DNA of 64,000 bases from Haemophilus parainfluenzae (lineage in GTDB: Bacteria > Pseudomonadota > Gammaproteobacteria > Enterobacterales > Pasteurellaceae), in contig NZ_QEPO01000002.1 in NCBI RefSeq assembly GCF_003252725.1, positions 62,001 through 126,000 on the forward strand, in the 5' to 3' direction. Each line of letters opens with the position of its first letter. Positions within the stretch are counted from its first letter, which is position 1. Positions 19,402 to 26,638 of the stretch are shown here, in pieces. Under the pieces are notes generated by a model that did not search any database, was not told where the DNA came from, and worked only from the letters and a program-made list of their open reading frames with translations. The position numbers and the translations under genes were made by a program.

Positions 19402-19941
19402 TTATTTTAATTCTACTAAAGTTAAATTACATTGAGCTGTTGATGCCGCAGGTAATGCTTCATAATCTTTTCCTGCCTGAGGCGTGAATGTGAGTTTTTT
19501 ACCAGAACAGCTGTAACCTAGTTGTGTATATTTAATACCTTTTACATAATCGGTATAAGTATTATCTGGGGTTACTATTTCACTTTTTAGAGTGATTTCA
19601 GCACCCGCAGGGATAACAAACTCTTTAAAGAAGGTACTTGAACCAATGTTATTGAATTGACTTGGTTTTTTACTTGCTTCGCTATCTGGCATCCCTAGTG
19701 ATTCATTACCTTTAAGGTAAAGCATTGAGCCGAAGGATTGCCCCAATCCACCACCTACATTTACTTTTTCTGTTTTTCCATCCTGTTTTACTTCCATCTC
19801 GGTATAGCGACCATTTTGTCCATATAGACGGATACGTGCATCAGTTTGTGGATTATAAGCTTTTCCTGCATTTGATAGCTCGGTGTTTACACAGCCTGAA
19901 AGTAGTAATGCTGCTGTACTGATAAGCATCAATTTTTTCAT
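19402..19941 (-). CDS. Predicted lipoprotein of unknown function
   Basis: 179 aa with a lipoprotein signal peptide (LLLSGC, lipidated C17) and AAGGAA before the ATG. The mature part has a predicted beta-rich pattern with a Gly-rich stretch (VNVGGGLGQSFGS, about 62-74) and two further cysteines near the C-terminus (in GYSCSGKK and TAQCNL) that could form a disulfide. I do not recognise the family. It is a single-gene unit between the tRNAs and prfC with its own terminator. Confidence 0.8.
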   Translation of the reverse strand: MKKLMLISTAALLLSGCVNTELSNAGKAYNPQTDARIRLYGQNGRYTEMEVKQDGKTEKVNVGGGLGQSFGSMLYLKGNESLGMPDSEASKKPSQFNNIGSSTFFKEFVIPAGAEITLKSEIVTPDNTYTDYVKGIKYTQLGYSCSGKKLTFTPQAGKDYEALPAASTAQCNLTLVELK

Positions 19942-19976
19942 GATTTTTCCTTTTGTTAATGATAGAAAATAGTGAA

Positions 19977-21560
19977 TTAATGTTCCCTTGTTTTAAAGAA
20001 GGTCACATCAGGATAACGTTCTTGTGCAAGGTTTAGGTTTACCATAGTCGGTGCGATATAAGTGAGATTATCCCCTCCATCTAATGCAAGGTTTTGCTCA
20101 TTTTTACGTTTGAACTCTTCAAATTTTTTGTTATCTGCACATTCCACCCAACGAGCCGTTGCGACGTTGACAGTTTCGTAAATGGCTTCAACGTTATATT
20201 CTGATTTCAAACGAGAAACGACCACATCAAACTGTAACACACCGACTGCGCCAACAATTAAATCATTATTGCTTAATGGACGGAATACTTGCACAGCACC
20301 TTCTTCAGAAAGTTGTACTAAGCCTTTTAACAATTGTTTTTGTTTAAGCGGATCTTTCAAACGAATACGACGGAATAATTCAGGGGCAAAGTTTGGAATA
20401 CCGGTAAATTTCAGATCTTCACCTTGTGTGAAGGTATCACCAATTTGAATTGTACCGTGATTGTGCAAGCCGATAATATCACCAGCATAGGCCTCATCGG
20501 CATGGGTACGGTCACCCGCCATAAAGGTGAGCGCATCAGAAATAACCACTTCTTTACCAATACGTACGTGTTTAAGTTTCATGCCTTTTTCATATTTGCC
20601 AGAAACTACACGAAGGAAAGCCACGCGGTCGCGGTGTTTTGGATCCATATTGGCTTGGATTTTAAACACGAAACCGCTGAATTTTTCTTCTTCTGCTGAA
20701 ACTTTACGAGTATCTGCTTGGCGAGCTTGTGGTGCAGGCGCCCATTCGGTTAAACCATCCAAGAAATGATCGACACCGAAGTTACCTAATGCTGTACCGA
20801 AAAAAACAGGTGTTAATTCACCACTTAGGAATAAATCCAAATCAAATTCATTGCTTGCACCTTTTACTAATTCTAATTCATCACGCAATTGTTGGGCTAA
20901 GTCATCACCTACGGCTGCGTCTAATTCAGGGCTACTTAAGCCTTTCACAATACGTACTTCTTGAATAGTCGAGCCTTGGCCACTTTGATAAAGATAGGTT
21001 TCATCTTTATATAAATGATAAACCCCTTTAAACAATTTACCGCAACCAATCGGCCAAGTAATCGGGGCACAATGGATTTTTAATACGCTTTCCACTTCAT
21101 CTAATAATTCCATCGGATCGCGAATATCACGGTCAAGTTTATTCATGAAAGTGATAATTGGTGTATCGCGTAAACGGGTCACTTCCATTAATTTAATGGT
21201 TCGTTCTTCAACCCCTTTTGCTGAGTCAATAACCATCAAGCAGCTATCCACGGCCGTTAAAGTACGGTAAGTATCTTCCGAGAAATCCTCATGCCCCGGC
21301 GTATCTAATAAATTCACTAAGCATTCATTGTAAGGGAATTGCATCACGGAAGTCGTGATAGAAATACCACGTTGTTTTTCCATTTCCATCCAGTCAGATT
21401 TTGCATGCTGTGCTGAGCCTTTACCTTTTACTGACCCCGCTTTTTGAATGGCATTGCCGTATAGCAATACTTTTTCGGTAATGGTGGTTTTACCCGCGTC
21501 AGGGTGGGAAATAATCGCAAATGTGCGACGTTTATTCACTTCTTCTAATGGATAACTCAT
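19977..21560 (-). CDS. prfC: Peptide chain release factor 3
   Basis: 527-aa GTPase that recycles RF1/RF2 from the ribosome. G1 SHPDAGKTT near the N-terminus, switch/G2 [13 protein letters not shown]3 [14 protein letters not shown] and G4 NKLDRD are visible, followed by the EF-G-like domains II and III. Length matches E. coli RF3 (529 aa). Upstream lies a 488-bp AT-rich region shared with the divergent exported-repeat cluster. Confidence 0.97.
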   Translation of the reverse strand: MSYPLEEVNKRRTFAIISHPDAGKTTITEKVLLYGNAIQKAGSVKGKGSAQHAKSDWMEMEKQRGISITTSVMQFPYNECLVNLLDTPGHEDFSEDTYRTLTAVDSCLMVIDSAKGVEERTIKLMEVTRLRDTPIITFMNKLDRDIRDPMELLDEVESVLKIHCAPITWPIGCGKLFKGVYHLYKDETYLYQSGQGSTIQEVRIVKGLSSPELDAAVGDDLAQQLRDELELVKGASNEFDLDLFLSGELTPVFFGTALGNFGVDHFLDGLTEWAPAPQARQADTRKVSAEEEKFSGFVFKIQANMDPKHRDRVAFLRVVSGKYEKGMKLKHVRIGKEVVISDALTFMAGDRTHADEAYAGDIIGLHNHGTIQIGDTFTQGEDLKFTGIPNFAPELFRRIRLKDPLKQKQLLKGLVQLSEEGAVQVFRPLSNNDLIVGAVGVLQFDVVVSRLKSEYNVEAIYETVNVATARWVECADNKKFEEFKRKNEQNLALDGGDNLTYIAPTMVNLNLAQERYPDVTFFKTREH

Positions 21561-21698
21561 TTGTCTTGTTTCTTCTGTTTTAAATAATGCTGTATTGTCG
21601 CTGATTTTCAGATTGAGCTCAAATTAAATTAGGGAAATAGCAATTTTGTCATGAGTTAGCTCAAAAATAGCAATTTAAATCGCTTATTTTTTAACCTT

Positions 21699-21714
21699 TT
21701 GCAAGCGTTTGCGT
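21699..21714. promoter_or_regulatory. PurR/LacI-type operator-like site
   Basis: TTGCAAGCGTTTGCGT resembles the PurR consensus ACGCAAACGTTTGCGT at most positions and its central CG is palindromic. It lies about 140 bp upstream of prfC and 335 bp upstream of the first cluster gene. Confidence 0.45.
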
Positions 21715-21867
21715 TGGTTGTTTTATAAACACTATGATTGTTTAATTCTATTTATATGTATTAATTAATATCTAAAACCTTTCATAGGGTAATAGTGATT
21801 CTCAAAAAATTGTAGCACCTATTTATAGGTATCTTATTTAACTGAGTGTTTTATTTAAAATTAAAAT

Positions 21868-21894
21868 AAATTATTAACTATTAGTTAATAATTT
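21868..21894. promoter_or_regulatory. Perfect 12-bp inverted repeat, candidate operator
   Basis: AAATTATTAACT and AGTTAATAATTT flank ATT. It is too AT-rich and has no following T-tract, so it does not fit a terminator. It lies 154 bp before the first cluster gene. Confidence 0.55.
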
Positions 21895-22048
21895 GCGACA
21901 TGTTCTGTTTTTTATAGTTCATAAATAATTGGTACGATGAGTTCGCACTATTTTGATGTGCTAGCTTAATTGCGACTGGAATATACCGATTTCAGTTTTC
22001 AATCATGGATTGAATAATATTTTCTCATTGAGGAATCTTGAGGTAAAA

Positions 22049-22429
22049 ATGAATAAAACAACTTTTTGTTTTAAACGATTATTGCTTATTGCATTTGGTT
22101 TGTGTTCAGTATCAACATTTGTTTATGGGAGCACGCAAAATGTGACTGTTAGTGGAGCTGTAGATAACTCTTCTTCTGGCAGTGGTAAAGCAATGATTAA
22201 TGTTGGTTCGGCTGTTGGTAAAAACGTTGGCAATAATACCCAAAATGTTGTTGTGAATGGCTCCTTAGTAAATAAGGCATCTGGTAGCGGTAAAGCTAGC
22301 ATTAATATTGGGTCATCAGTAAATGATGGTGGAAACCACAATCAATCAGTTAGTGTTGGTTCAATTGTAAATTCTTCTTCAGGTGGTAAATCTGAAGTGA
22401 ATATCGGTTCTGTTGTTAAAGATGAGTAA
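22049..22429 (+). CDS. Small exported repeat protein 1 (curlin-like candidate subunit)
   Basis: 126 aa from the ATG at 22049 (TTGAGG ribosome binding site). The signal peptide ends near FVYGS, leaving about 98 residues that consist almost entirely of three tandem repeats of about 33 aa. Each begins Q-[NS]-V-x-V, continues to a Ser/Gly-rich turn and closes K-x-x-[IV]-N-[IV]-G-S. The composition is Gly, Ser, Asn, Val and Lys with no Cys and no aromatic residues in the mature part. The alternating pattern and N/Q/G positions suggest a beta-solenoid or amyloid-forming subunit, reminiscent of CsgA/CsgB. I do not recognise a named family. First gene of the six-gene cluster. Confidence 0.82.
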   Translation: MNKTTFCFKRLLLIAFGLCSVSTFVYGSTQNVTVSGAVDNSSSGSGKAMINVGSAVGKNVGNNTQNVVVNGSLVNKASGSGKASINIGSSVNDGGNHNQSVSVGSIVNSSSGGKSEVNIGSVVKDE

Positions 22430-22517
22430 TTTTTAGCGCAGAACTCATGATTATATTAAATAATCATTAATTTTAATAAGCATAGTAATGCTCAATTTCT
22501 TTTAAAGAGGAAAAACA

Positions 22518-22814
22518 ATGAAAAACTTAGTTAAAATTAGTGCAGCAGCAATCCTTGCAGCAAGTTTAGCCTTATCTACTAATGCTGCAGTGAAAATTGG
22601 TGGTAACAACTCGCAAACCACTAATATTCAAGGTGCAGTAGCTAATACGGCAGTTGGCGGTAGTAAAGCAACCCAAAACATTTCATCTAACCACGGTAAA
22701 GTAACTATTGGTGGTAACAACGTACAAACCACTAATATTCAAGGTGCAGTAGCTAACACCGCGGTTGGTGGAAGTACGTCTGTACAAAACTTAAGTTCTA
22801 ATAGCAGCGAATAG
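22518..22814 (+). CDS. Small exported repeat protein 2 (curlin-like candidate subunit)
   Basis: 98 aa with AAAGAGGA before the ATG. The signal peptide is cleaved about after STNAA. The mature 74 residues are two 37-residue repeats, V-x-IGGNN-x-QTTNIQGAVANTAVGGS followed by QN[IL]SSN. An 18-residue core is identical in both copies, and the DNA is nearly identical too (22616 onward and 22727 onward), which points to recent duplication or gene conversion. N/Q ladders spaced like curlin repeats suggest a stacked beta-fold. It is followed by an intrinsic terminator, consistent with high expression of genes 1-2. Confidence 0.82.
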   Translation: MKNLVKISAAAILAASLALSTNAAVKIGGNNSQTTNIQGAVANTAVGGSKATQNISSNHGKVTIGGNNVQTTNIQGAVANTAVGGSTSVQNLSSNSSE

Positions 22815-22823
22815 TCATAAATA

Positions 22824-22857
22824 AATTGGTTATTGGTTATCCAATAACCAATTTTTT
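22824..22857 (+). terminator. Intracluster intrinsic terminator/attenuator
   Basis: Perfect 13-bp stem AATTGGTTATTGG / CCAATAACCAATT with a TTAT loop followed by a T run. It sits between the second and third cluster genes, so the last four genes would depend on read-through or another promoter. Confidence 0.85.
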
Positions 22858-22889
22858 ATATATTTTAAAATTCTGTTGGGGACAAAGTC

Positions 22890-23264
22890 ATGAAAGTTTT
22901 TAATATATTGATGCTATTTGGGATTTCATGTTTTTTATCTCTTAGTGCTTTTGCTGGAAATGGGGAACTCGTACCAAGAAAAGGGTTAGGCCCGTTAGAT
23001 AAAGCAAAAGTTCATGAAGTTCAGGCTCAAAAATGGTCCAGGATAGGCATGGGTATAGAGATGGAGGATGAGGCTGAGAATAGTGTTTCTCAATATAGCA
23101 ATACTTCAAGTGGCCGTTCTTTTGGAGGACGTTCTAAAAATTGTTCTACAAATATTGGAAATGTTGCTGCTCAAAAAGGCGCTAGTTCTGGTCGATATGG
23201 TCCTAAAAATAAGAATAATAATGTTGTCGTTGTTAAAGGCGATGTAATTAATGTCTGTAAATAA
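22890..23264 (+). CDS. Small exported two-cysteine protein of the repeat cluster
   Basis: 124 aa with GGGGA before the ATG. The signal peptide ends at SAFAG. The mature protein is basic and Ser/Gly/Asn-rich. C85 (NCSTNIGNV) and C123 (INVCK, second residue from the end) are the only mature cysteines and could form a disulfide. The segments STNIGNV and NNVVVVKGDVINV echo the NIGS and Q-NVVV-G-x-V-N motifs of the first repeat protein, suggesting a minor or capping subunit. No named family recognised. Confidence 0.75.
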   Translation: MKVFNILMLFGISCFLSLSAFAGNGELVPRKGLGPLDKAKVHEVQAQKWSRIGMGIEMEDEAENSVSQYSNTSSGRSFGGRSKNCSTNIGNVAAQKGASSGRYGPKNKNNNVVVVKGDVINVCK

Positions 23265-23287
23265 TTAATAATAACTTAAGGTATCTT

Positions 23288-24865
23288 ATGAAATTTTCTA
23301 GAACTCTTATTTCTTATGTTTTGATTTCTAATCTAGTTGGGTGTTCTTTATCTGCTACAAATCTAAAAGAAGATAGACCATATATTGGCTCAACAACGAC
23401 TCATAACCTCCCTGCAGTAGAACCAGTTAGATCAATATCAAGTTTTAGTGATAGTTTAAACTGTATGGACGATTTATTACGTCAAAGTAATGTGAGTGAA
23501 ACTGTTATTGCAGTGAAAACAATTAAAGATCCATCAACGAAAGCAGGCGTAGCGGCAAGTGAAATGATTATGACTGCATTATCACAAATGTCAAAAACCA
23601 GTGGGGCATTTAAAGTCGCTGATTTTGAAATCGATCCTTTAAAGCAAGATACCGTTCAGACGTTAACAAATCTTTTATTACCAACGGGAAGTATGCAAAT
23701 TCCGGCGCCTCAACTTTATATTTCAGGGGCAGTATCTTATGTGGATCAAAATGTATTACGTAAGTCTAATAACTTAGGACTTTCTTATGCTGAAGATGGT
23801 GAAGTTGGTATTTCAGGTGATTTGATGACAACCGCACTGGGTCTAGAGTTACATATGGGGGATTTTTTAACCCGTACGCTTTATCCTGGTATTGATTCGT
23901 CTAATGAAATTGTAGCTGCAGGTAAAGGTCTAGGGTTAGATGCTGGAGCTAAAATTAAGAAAACAGGTGTTCAGTTTTCTTTAGAGAGAGCACTTTCCCA
24001 AGGGTTAGGTGGTTCAATGAGAACCCTCGTTGATTTAGGTACAATAGAATTAGTGGGTAAATTAACCAAAGTTCCTTACTGGCAATGTTTATCACTTGAT
24101 CAAGCTCATCCTGAGTTCCAACGTGAATTATTAGATTGGTATGGTGGAATGGGAGATAGTAGTAAGGTGAAATTCTTCCAAACTGGCTTGAAAAACTTAG
24201 GTTATTACAGCGGTAAAGTCGATGGTAAGAGTTCAAAAGAATTTCGTGAGGCACTATCTGCATTCCAAAAAGATAATAAAGCAACCCCTTCTGGTTTCAT
24301 TAATTTCGAAAGCTATGAACGCTTAATGAAAAATTATGTAAAAACAGATGCAAATGGTAACTTTAAAAAAGTAGGACTAGAACCATCAGATGATAAAGAA
24401 GATCAGCCTCGTGGTGGATATCCAGTACTAAATTCTGATAAAGATGCACCAATTAATGTTGGGATTAACTTAAATAAATCATCATATCGTCGTGGTGATA
24501 CATTAGAGTTAGATGTTAATGTAGATAGAGATTCAACTTATTTAGCGTGTTTCTACCAAGATGCATCGAAAAGTATTACTCAGGTTTATCCAAATCCTGT
24601 TCAAGGAGAGAGTATAACTTCTAAGAATAATTCGCTAAAAATTCCGGGTTCTGATGCATTTACTTTAAGTTTAAATGAAAAAGGTAAAGAAAGTGTGATG
24701 TGTATGGCCTCATATTATAGTGTGGCCAATAAGCTTCAAACTAACTTCGGTGATGCATTTAATCCGCTTAAAGTGAAGGATATGAATGCCTTATCTGAGC
24801 AATTAAAAGCAATCTTTGGCGATGATTTAAAAGGTACCAAAACAGTTAGTTATCAAGTGAAGTAA
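23288..24865 (+). CDS. CsgG-like lipoprotein with peptidoglycan-binding and DUF4384-like domains
   Basis: 525 aa. A lipoprotein signal ends in LVGC (C19). Residues about 50-275 resemble the CsgG/HfaB fold: an IAVKTIKDPSTKAG strand, AASEMIMTALSQ helix, QLYISGAVSYVDQ (cf. CsgG MVEGSIIGYE), alternating Gly-rich strands that could be the membrane barrel, and a closing VPYWQCL. Residues about 294-350 (QTGLKNLGYYSGKVDG...FREALSAFQ) form a PG_binding_1 domain. Residues about 387-480 (YRRGDTLELDV, STYLACFYQD, QVYPNP) resemble DUF4384. CsgG oligomers form the outer-membrane channel for curli subunits. The fused domains would tie it to the cell wall. Assigned from pattern memory, not from a search. Confidence 0.68.
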   Translation: MKFSRTLISYVLISNLVGCSLSATNLKEDRPYIGSTTTHNLPAVEPVRSISSFSDSLNCMDDLLRQSNVSETVIAVKTIKDPSTKAGVAASEMIMTALSQMSKTSGAFKVADFEIDPLKQDTVQTLTNLLLPTGSMQIPAPQLYISGAVSYVDQNVLRKSNNLGLSYAEDGEVGISGDLMTTALGLELHMGDFLTRTLYPGIDSSNEIVAAGKGLGLDAGAKIKKTGVQFSLERALSQGLGGSMRTLVDLGTIELVGKLTKVPYWQCLSLDQAHPEFQRELLDWYGGMGDSSKVKFFQTGLKNLGYYSGKVDGKSSKEFREALSAFQKDNKATPSGFINFESYERLMKNYVKTDANGNFKKVGLEPSDDKEDQPRGGYPVLNSDKDAPINVGINLNKSSYRRGDTLELDVNVDRDSTYLACFYQDASKSITQVYPNPVQGESITSKNNSLKIPGSDAFTLSLNEKGKESVMCMASYYSVANKLQTNFGDAFNPLKVKDMNALSEQLKAIFGDDLKGTKTVSYQVK

Positions 24866-24887
24866 ACAAATAATCCTGGAGGTCGAT

Positions 24888-25928
24888 ATGTCAAAAAAAT
24901 ATTCAACATCTAAATTATTTGTTTATGCCTTACTGGCAGGAATTCCAGCTTCTTACGCTCAAATTGTGATTAATAAATCGATTGAGCCGAAGAGTCCAGC
25001 AGTTCAGCAAGAGCAAAATACGGGATTTTCTCTAGCATTTGCTTATGAAAGTTACCGTAATAAGGATTATCAAAATGCTTATGATGAATTCGAACATTTT
25101 GTCTTGCAAAATAATCCAAAGGCGTTAATGGCGAATGCCTATTTGCTATTTAGTGGTAATTTACCGAGAGATTTTGCAAGAGCTAATCAATATTTAGCAC
25201 AAGTTGCTTCGCTAAAATATGCTCGAGCAATATATTTGCAAGGTCTATTAGAAAAATACCAAAAAGGTTTAAGTCAATTTAATGCAAAGGCTGAACGATT
25301 AGTTAATGATGCTGCGGTGATGGGAGATTATGTCGCTGCTAATGCCTTGGCTAACTTCCATTTTCAAAAAGGGAATTATGCATTAGCACAGCGCTGGAAT
25401 GAAAAAGCGATTAGTTTAGGAAGCGCGGCTGCAAGACAAAATCAGCGCGTTATCTCAAATCGTCAATCTGAGCCAGCCATTCAAACAGTGCCTAAGACTG
25501 TTTCTTCACCAGCAAATACTGGTGTGATTGGGGAATTAAGAGAACGCTCTCAAGCTGGTGATGCTGGAGCGAGCTACGACTTGGCGGTTCGCTTCCATAA
25601 AGGTGTGGGAGTAGCAGTGAATTTTGGCGAAGCAATTCGGTTATATCAATTAGCTGCAGAGCAGGGCAGTAGTGAAGCACAAAAAGTATTGCCGCTCTTG
25701 TTATCAAGAAGAACAACGGGCGGCAATATTAATAGTATGTGGATGCAAAGAATGTCAAATATGCTTCCAAGCCCTGTCGTAGTTCAACAGGATGCACATC
25801 ATACACATACAGTTAAAACTGAAAATAATATTGCTGGCTTTGATACAGAAAAAGCCACAAAAGCTATAGCAACCTTACAGGAAGATGATCCATTAGAAGG
25901 GTTATTAACTTTGGAACCAAGTCGTTAA
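24888..25928 (+). CDS. Exported Sel1-like repeat protein of the cluster
   Basis: 346 aa with GGAGG before the ATG. The signal peptide is cleaved about after ASYAQ. The helical repeat region includes YRNKDYQNAYDEFEHFVLQNNPKAL and LANFHFQKGNYALAQRWNEKAISLGS, and a clear Sel1 repeat at about 221-265 (GASYDLAVRFHKGVGVAVNFGEAIRLYQLAAEQG). A Gln/His-rich linker leads to the C-terminus. Sel1/TPR proteins scaffold complexes. Placement directly after the CsgG-like gene suggests a periplasmic or outer-membrane assembly partner, analogous in position only to CsgE/F. Confidence 0.78.
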   Translation: MSKKYSTSKLFVYALLAGIPASYAQIVINKSIEPKSPAVQQEQNTGFSLAFAYESYRNKDYQNAYDEFEHFVLQNNPKALMANAYLLFSGNLPRDFARANQYLAQVASLKYARAIYLQGLLEKYQKGLSQFNAKAERLVNDAAVMGDYVAANALANFHFQKGNYALAQRWNEKAISLGSAAARQNQRVISNRQSEPAIQTVPKTVSSPANTGVIGELRERSQAGDAGASYDLAVRFHKGVGVAVNFGEAIRLYQLAAEQGSSEAQKVLPLLLSRRTTGGNINSMWMQRMSNMLPSPVVVQQDAHHTHTVKTENNIAGFDTEKATKAIATLQEDDPLEGLLTLEPSR

Positions 25929-25960
25929 TTTATTTAAAGTAAACATGAAGGAAGGTAAAC

Positions 25961-26494
25961 ATGAAACACGTTTATTCAAAATTAGCTATCACATTATTTG
26001 GTTTTGCAGCATTATCAAGCTATGCTCAAACTGATAATAATCAATCAGTTACAGTAAATGGTAGAATTGTTAATAGCGCAACAGATGGTGGAGAATCAGT
26101 ACAAACTATCTCGGGCAAAAAAAGTGCGGTCGTAAATGGCATCGTTATTACTCACAATGGTGAAACAACATATATCTCTAGTGGCAGTTCATCTTCAGAT
26201 AAAGTTAATGCCGCTTTAGGTGGACAAGATTTCTCAGGTCAAGATTTAGCAGGGCAATCATTTACCAATTCAGATCTTGCTAATGCAAACTTCAGCAATG
26301 CAAATTTACAAGGGGCTGATTTCACAAATACAAATTTAAGTGGGGCTAACTTTCATAAAGCTAACTTAAAAGGCGCTAATTTGACTAATTCGAACTTAGC
26401 AGGTGCAGATCTTACTGGTGCCAATTTAAAAGGTGCAATCAAAACAAATATCAATACTCGAGGAGCCAAAACCAAAGGGGCAATTTGGCGATAA
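25961..26494 (+). CDS. Exported pentapeptide-repeat protein with cluster-specific N-terminal motif
   Basis: 177 aa with AAGGAAGG before the ATG. The signal peptide is cleaved at SSYAQ. Mature residues about 24-50 (NNQSVTVNGRIVNS...GGES) repeat the Q-S-V-x-V-x-G-x-[IL]-V-N-S motif of the first repeat protein. From about 86 to the end run tandem A(D/N)Lxx pentapeptides (LANANFSNANLQGADFTNTNLSGANF and on), which form a right-handed quadrilateral beta-helix. A link between fibre-type repeat and beta-helix suggests a nucleator, tip or surface anchor. Last cluster gene, followed by a terminator. Contains an uptake sequence. Confidence 0.82.
   Translation: MKHVYSKLAITLFGFAALSSYAQTDNNQSVTVNGRIVNSATDGGESVQTISGKKSAVVNGIVITHNGETTYISSGSSSSDKVNAALGGQDFSGQDLAGQSFTNSDLANANFSNANLQGADFTNTNLSGANFHKANLKGANLTNSNLAGADLTGANLKGAIKTNINTRGAKTKGAIWR
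26122..26130 (+). repeat. DNA uptake sequence inside the pentapeptide-repeat gene
   Basis: Exact AAGTGCGGT, the only exact uptake core I found in the 4.4-kb cluster. A near match lies at about 23832 (ACCGCACTG). Confidence 0.85.
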
Positions 26495-26511
26495 GACGAC
26501 CAGTGATATAC

Positions 26512-26541
26512 AAAAAAACAGGCTTTAAAGCCTGTTTTTTA
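26512..26541 (+). terminator. Terminator of the exported-repeat cluster
   Basis: CAGGCTTT/AAAGCCTG perfect stem flanked by A7 and T6. Confidence 0.9.
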
Positions 26542-26565
26542 TTCGCTTTTATTTTTACAAAAAAA

Positions 26566-26581
26566 AAGCAAACGTTTGCGC
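26566..26581. promoter_or_regulatory. PurR box upstream of purC
   Basis: AAGCAAACGTTTGCGC matches the PurR consensus ACGCAAACGTTTGCGT except at the outer bases. It lies 57 bp before the purC start, followed by an uptake sequence (26585-26593) and a possible -10 TACAAT (26593-26598). Confidence 0.85.
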
Positions 26582-26638
26582 AAAAAGTGCGGTACAATAT
26601 CCACCGATTTTTTATTCTTATAATTAAAGGTGCAAGCA

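Larger units (their letters stand above)
21561..22048. promoter_or_regulatory. 488-bp AT-rich divergent regulatory region
   Basis: No gene is supported here. It separates prfC from the exported-repeat cluster. It holds a LacI/PurR-type palindromic site (21699-21714) and a perfect AT-rich palindrome (21868-21894). I could not settle on a convincing -35/-10 pair for the cluster. The long AT-rich leader is compatible with nucleoid-protein (H-NS-type) control, which is an inference. Confidence 0.6.

Noticed and set aside
22123-22341. 72-aa antisense ORF inside the first repeat protein
   Set aside because: Repetitive low-complexity shadow of the repeats with no start signal.
22590-22811. Repeats in the small exported gene as a possible CRISPR or minisatellite array
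   Set aside because: Only two coding repeats without spacers, in frame with a signal peptide; no cas genes in the window.
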